In this document: in pieces, positions 61,107 through 64,000 of the stretch
Numbering within the stretch: the first letter of the stretch is position 1
Layout of the letters: the number at the start of each line of letters is the position of its first letter
From: Bhargavaea massiliensis
Lineage (GTDB): Bacteria; Bacillota; Bacilli; Bacillales_A; Planococcaceae
Direction of reading: 5' to 3'
NCBI RefSeq assembly: GCF_018390575.1
Contig: NZ_JAHBCJ010000006.1
Location: 62,001-126,000 of the forward strand
DNA: 64,000 bases
The notes under the pieces: generated by a model
Seen by the model: only the letters and a program-made list of their open reading frames with translations
What the model was told of the DNA's origin: nothing
Databases searched by the model: none
Program-made: the position numbers and the translations under genes

Positions 61107-63335
61107 GCGGCTGCCCAGAAATAAGCTAAAATCACCGATCAGATGCAGTTCATGCATCGGTCTGGTCATCGCAACGTACAAGAGCTTGCGATCTAATTCA
61201 AAATCCCTGAACGGGTCACTGAATGCGGCAATCATCACCGCATCAAACTCAAGTCCCTTTGCGAGATGGCCGGGTATTACAAGCAAACGGCCGGACTCCG
61301 GTACGGATCCATGATTAAGCAGTATTGCGTCATGATCCGAGACTGTAAAACCGGCAACCATCTCTTCCGCCTCTCGAGATGTCTTCGTGATCAAAGCGAC
61401 CGATCGGTGGCCTTTGGCTCGGATCGCCTCGTAAAGTTCATGCACCTCACGGGGATTGAACCTTTCCGCCCGGTGCACTTCGGGGACCGGCCCATGACGG
61501 ACAACCGGTTCAACGAGCGGAAGATCCTCAGCAAGCCGTCCGAGCACGTCGTTTGCTGCTTTCATGATCTCCGCGGTCGTCCGGTAGCTTTTCTGGAGTG
61601 TCCGGAAGGCGGCTCGCGGAAACAGATCCCGAACGGTATCCCAGTCGCTGATCGACCGGTATGAATGGATTCCCTGGGCCAGGTCCCCGACAATGGTGAA
61701 CATGTCGGTATCCAGGCTATCGCGGAGGACGAACAGCTGGAACGCGCTATAGTCCTGCGCCTCATCGATAAACACCGCGCGCATATTCCAATGATCTGCA
61801 ACCCCTGCCAGGCGGGCTTGCAGATAAAGCAGTGCCGCAAGATCTTCGGTTTCCCACCGTTCTTCCCCCGTCTTCCGTAAAAATGCCCGCTTTTCCGCTT
61901 CCGTCCAAGCAAAGGCGGTTTGTTGGATGAGCCCTTTATCGGTACACCACTTGCGATACAGCTTTTTGATATTGTATGCCGGAAAGCGCTTCATATAGGT
62001 TGCCGCCGTCTTCTTTCCCTCCCGCTCAATGGCCGGAAGGCGCTTATCCCGTTCATCAATCAGACGTATGGTCTGTTCGCGTCGCCGCCGATCGTCCCGG
62101 ATTCCGAACAGCGCCTTGTCCAATGCCTGCTCGTAACGGGCGGTCAATGCGGAAAGGATCTCCTTCCGCTTTCTGGCAGTCTCCGTCCTAAGGATGCCTG
62201 CAATCCGGTCCAGACGCTTCTGAAGGGGCAAATAACTGAACTCCTTGAGGAAAAGCCGCCTGAGCCGTTCCTTTTTGATGATGCGGAACTTCTCGATGTA
62301 TACATCTTCAAACAGGCCGGCCGTTTCCTTCTCAATCAAAGCCACGTACCGGTCAAGTGCGTCCCGGTATGCAAGTGAGCCCTTCAGCCTGGAGAGAAGA
62401 AGGGTTTCCCTGTCTACTGCGCTTCCTTCGGCAAGCCTTTCCAGTTTCCTGTTTGGATCTGCCACCTTCAACTTCAGGCCAGTCGCCCCCAGTACAAATG
62501 TTTCGAAGGTGGTCTGCCTGATTTTGTTGACGCCCAGTTCAGGCAAGACATCTGAAATATAACCGATGAACAATTCACTCGGCGCAAGGATCATCAGTTT
62601 TTCCGGCGGAAAATTCTTTCCCATTGTATAAAGGAAATAGGAGATGCGGTGAAGGGCGATCGTCGTTTTGCCGCTGCCCGCCGCTCCCTGGACGATGATC
62701 GGCCGCTTCAGGTTGGCCCGGATGATCTCGTTCTGTTCTTTCTGGATGGTCGAGACGATCTCCGTCAGCCGGACGTCCGCCTTCCCGGACAGCGCCTGTT
62801 GAAGAAGTTCATCATTCGTCGTCAGGTCGACATCACGGATATCCATCAGAGTGCCGCCTTCGATCTTGTACTGGCGCTTGGCATAAAGATGCCCATGGCT
62901 CTCTTCCCCGTTCACCTTATAAGTGACCTCTCCGATCCGACCGTCATAATAGACGTTCGCGACAGGCGAGCGCCAGTCAACGATGACCGGTTCCTGCGTT
63001 TCCCTATGGAACAGCGAAGTCTTTCCGATGTAAAGCAGTTCGGCCCCTTCCCCGTCTTTTCTGAAATGGATCCTGGCAAAGTAGGGATTCTGAAGGACCG
63101 CTTCCAGCTCTTCCTTTCGTCCCGCCGCCATCTCAAAAAACCGGGCATTCGTAAGGATATTGATGTAACTGAGACTGGAGTCCAGGTGCTCCAGGTCGCC
63201 CATGGACTGCCTGATATTTTCCCTGGACGCTGCCGCTTCCCGCTCGGTTTCTCCGAGCAGCCGCTGCATATATTCCTTGGTATATTCCAGCCGTTCCAAC
63301 TCTTCCGCATAATCCGGATGATTGTTTGCCCCCAT
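61074..63335 (-). CDS. helD: HelD-type RNA-polymerase-recycling helicase
   Basis: This 753-residue protein is a UvrD/Rep-like superfamily 1 NTPase that removes stalled RNA polymerase from DNA and nucleic acids. The N-terminal part is a long coiled coil (DYAEELERLEYTKEYMQRLLGETEREA), which in HelD reaches into the secondary channel. The helicase domain has Walker A QGAAGSGKTTIALHR (about residue 220), VFIDEAQDYSAFQLFVL (Walker B), and GDLAQGIHSYRSI; the C-terminal domain has KGLEFDAVMIAAF and LLYVAMTRPMHELHLIG. The start at 63335 has GAGGGGGAG. It shares a 33-base 3' overlap with the DUF5658 gene. Confidence 0.92.
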   Translation of the reverse strand: MGANNHPDYAEELERLEYTKEYMQRLLGETEREAAASRENIRQSMGDLEHLDSSLSYINILTNARFFEMAAGRKEELEAVLQNPYFARIHFRKDGEGAELLYIGKTSLFHRETQEPVIVDWRSPVANVYYDGRIGEVTYKVNGEESHGHLYAKRQYKIEGGTLMDIRDVDLTTNDELLQQALSGKADVRLTEIVSTIQKEQNEIIRANLKRPIIVQGAAGSGKTTIALHRISYFLYTMGKNFPPEKLMILAPSELFIGYISDVLPELGVNKIRQTTFETFVLGATGLKLKVADPNRKLERLAEGSAVDRETLLLSRLKGSLAYRDALDRYVALIEKETAGLFEDVYIEKFRIIKKERLRRLFLKEFSYLPLQKRLDRIAGILRTETARKRKEILSALTARYEQALDKALFGIRDDRRRREQTIRLIDERDKRLPAIEREGKKTAATYMKRFPAYNIKKLYRKWCTDKGLIQQTAFAWTEAEKRAFLRKTGEERWETEDLAALLYLQARLAGVADHWNMRAVFIDEAQDYSAFQLFVLRDSLDTDMFTIVGDLAQGIHSYRSISDWDTVRDLFPRAAFRTLQKSYRTTAEIMKAANDVLGRLAEDLPLVEPVVRHGPVPEVHRAERFNPREVHELYEAIRAKGHRSVALITKTSREAEEMVAGFTVSDHDAILLNHGSVPESGRLLVIPGHLAKGLEFDAVMIAAFSDPFRDFELDRKLLYVAMTRPMHELHLIGDFSLFLGSRSDQENPDRMQ

Positions 63336-63442
63336 GGCACTCCCCCTCACACCCTTTGTCATTGCAGAAAACAGGACAGCATTGTACCACTCCGTTCGGG
63401 CAGCTTCAAGTACAGCTTACACGGAAACATCGGGCTCCGGAT

Positions 63443-63736
63443 TCACCGCTGTTCTGTTCTCTTGTACATCCTGCCATCGTCCGACCGCTCCATCATTCCA
63501 TAATCAACAAAAAACCTGCGGATTGTCGCAAAGTCCGGATGCGCACGTTTCAGGATTTGATTCACTTCCTGTTCACTGTAGGTTTTCCCTTTTTCAAAGC
63601 GGTTTGCCAGGTGCTCGGCCACGATGAATTTCCTCTTCTCTTTCGAAGGAAATACATCCAGCGGTCCGCACGGCCCCTCCCTGAACAAGTTTTTCAATGT
63701 CTGTTCACGTTCTTTATCTGTAACGATAAAAGTCAT
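63443..63736 (-). CDS. DUF2087 domain protein
   Basis: This 97-residue protein matches the DUF2087 pattern: LDVFPSKEKRKFIVAEHLANRFEKGKTYSEQEVNQILKRAHPDFATIRRFFVDYGMMERSDDGRMYKR. In larger proteins this winged-helix-like segment follows an ArsR-type regulator, so nucleic-acid binding is likely, but as a free-standing protein its role is unknown. The ATG overlaps the GNAT stop (ATGA), and GGGGGGAG precedes it. Confidence 0.85.
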   Translation of the reverse strand: MTFIVTDKEREQTLKNLFREGPCGPLDVFPSKEKRKFIVAEHLANRFEKGKTYSEQEVNQILKRAHPDFATIRRFFVDYGMMERSDDGRMYKRTEQR

Positions 63737-64000
63737 TTTTCTCCCCCCTTTTCATTAAGAACATTCAGATCAGGCCATCCATAGACCCATTCCTCAAACA
63801 GGTCACCGCCAATTTCTATACGCTCTGTTCCGATCTGTATGCCGCCCAAAGCTTCATAAAAATAACGTGAAGGATTATTCCGGAGTACGCGAACGAGCAT
63901 TGCTCCGAATCCCATATGATTCAGAGCAATGGCAACCTGCCGGACGAGCTCATGGCCGGCCCCCTGCCCCTGGCATTCTTTTAGAAGGTAAATGGCATAC
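63733..64000 (-). CDS. GNAT-family N-acetyltransferase, partial (5' end beyond the window)
   Basis: The visible 88 residues contain the acetyl-CoA-binding helix loop (ECQGQGAGHELVRQVAIALNHMGF, the Q/RxxGxG/A motif) and the C-terminal NNPSRYFYEALGGIQIGTERIEIGGDLFEEWVYGW, typical of GNAT proteins that acetylate small molecules or antibiotics. Its start lies beyond position 64000. It is coupled to the DUF2087 gene by an ATGA overlap. Confidence 0.85.
   Translation of the reverse strand, partial: YAIYLLKECQGQGAGHELVRQVAIALNHMGFGAMLVRVLRNNPSRYFYEALGGIQIGTERIEIGGDLFEEWVYGWPDLNVLNEKGGEK

Noticed and set aside
1-64000. CRISPR arrays, tRNA or rRNA genes, intact IS elements or prophage
   Set aside because: No regularly spaced direct repeats of CRISPR type, no cloverleaf or rRNA signatures, and no transposase, integrase or phage structural genes were recognised.

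Overview
The window looks like a stretch of chromosome from a low- to mid-GC Gram-positive bacterium of the order Bacillales, probably Planococcaceae. Supporting signs are strong GGAGG-type ribosome binding sites, frequent TTG/GTG starts, a glmS ribozyme in front of glmS, and Bacillales-type families (CYP152 P450, PepF, HelD, a betaine permease fused to its binding protein, a YyaL-type thioredoxin-fold protein). The family placement is inference. I see no rRNA, tRNA, CRISPR array, prophage or intact insertion sequence.

Layout. 0.1-9.4 kb: lipoprotein, metA with a DUF1801 gene, an SDR reductase, a CzrA-like repressor and its likely target czcD, separated by a decayed sulfatase plus formylglycine-generating-enzyme pair, then MOSC, DUF2971 and an unknown small gene. 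9.4-20.9 kb: osmoprotectant ABC transporter, hydrolase, flavin monooxygenase, Hanks kinase, a trans-sulfuration-type PLP enzyme, PhzF, a broken arylamine N-acetyltransferase, an FMN reductase, and an XRE regulator followed by a macrolide-type glycosyltransferase with one amber codon. 21.2-29.0 kb: a same-strand nitrogen/diaminopimelate run, dapL (amber-interrupted)-dapF-glnA-asnB-amt-carA. 29.2-33.8 kb: AraC regulator, glmS with its ribozyme, and an orphan anti-sigma-like pair. 33.9-44.7 kb: the kynurenine operon kynU-kynA-kynB, ilvA, a uracil-DNA-glycosylase-like gene, a UvrA paralogue, a broken P-loop gene, fhs, a DUF3298 gene and an esterase. 44.7-48.1 kb: a gene-poor tract with three tandem repeats, each carrying a micro-ORF starting MxTRRT, a thioesterase, and a low-GC island with a membrane protein and a secreted protein. 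48.1-64 kb: CYP152 P450, pepF, purine-type permease, a TipAS/MerR regulator, a Ca2+-type P-ATPase, YyaL-like protein with a phosphoesterase, histidine phosphatase, EEP hydrolase, DUF5658, helD, DUF2087 and a partial GNAT.

How the genes work together. Clear units are kynU-kynA-kynB (tryptophan to anthranilate), the two-gene betaine/choline importer, metA with its partner, the XRE-glycosyltransferase pair, YyaL-phosphoesterase (ATGA overlap), GNAT-DUF2087 (ATGA overlap), and the dapL-to-carA run, which brings together ammonium uptake, glutamine synthesis, glutamine-using amidation and the last steps of meso-diaminopimelate synthesis. Gene decay is a theme: sulfatase, its activator, nat, the glycosyltransferase, dapL and a P-loop kinase-like gene are all interrupted.

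The most unusual item is the triplicated micro-ORF/hairpin element at 45.03-45.36 kb. Other points worth checking are the dapL-dapF-glnA-asnB-amt-carA cluster, the sulfatase cassette flanked by two copies of one terminator stem, and a CYP152 enzyme with His at the position that favours fatty-acid decarboxylation.
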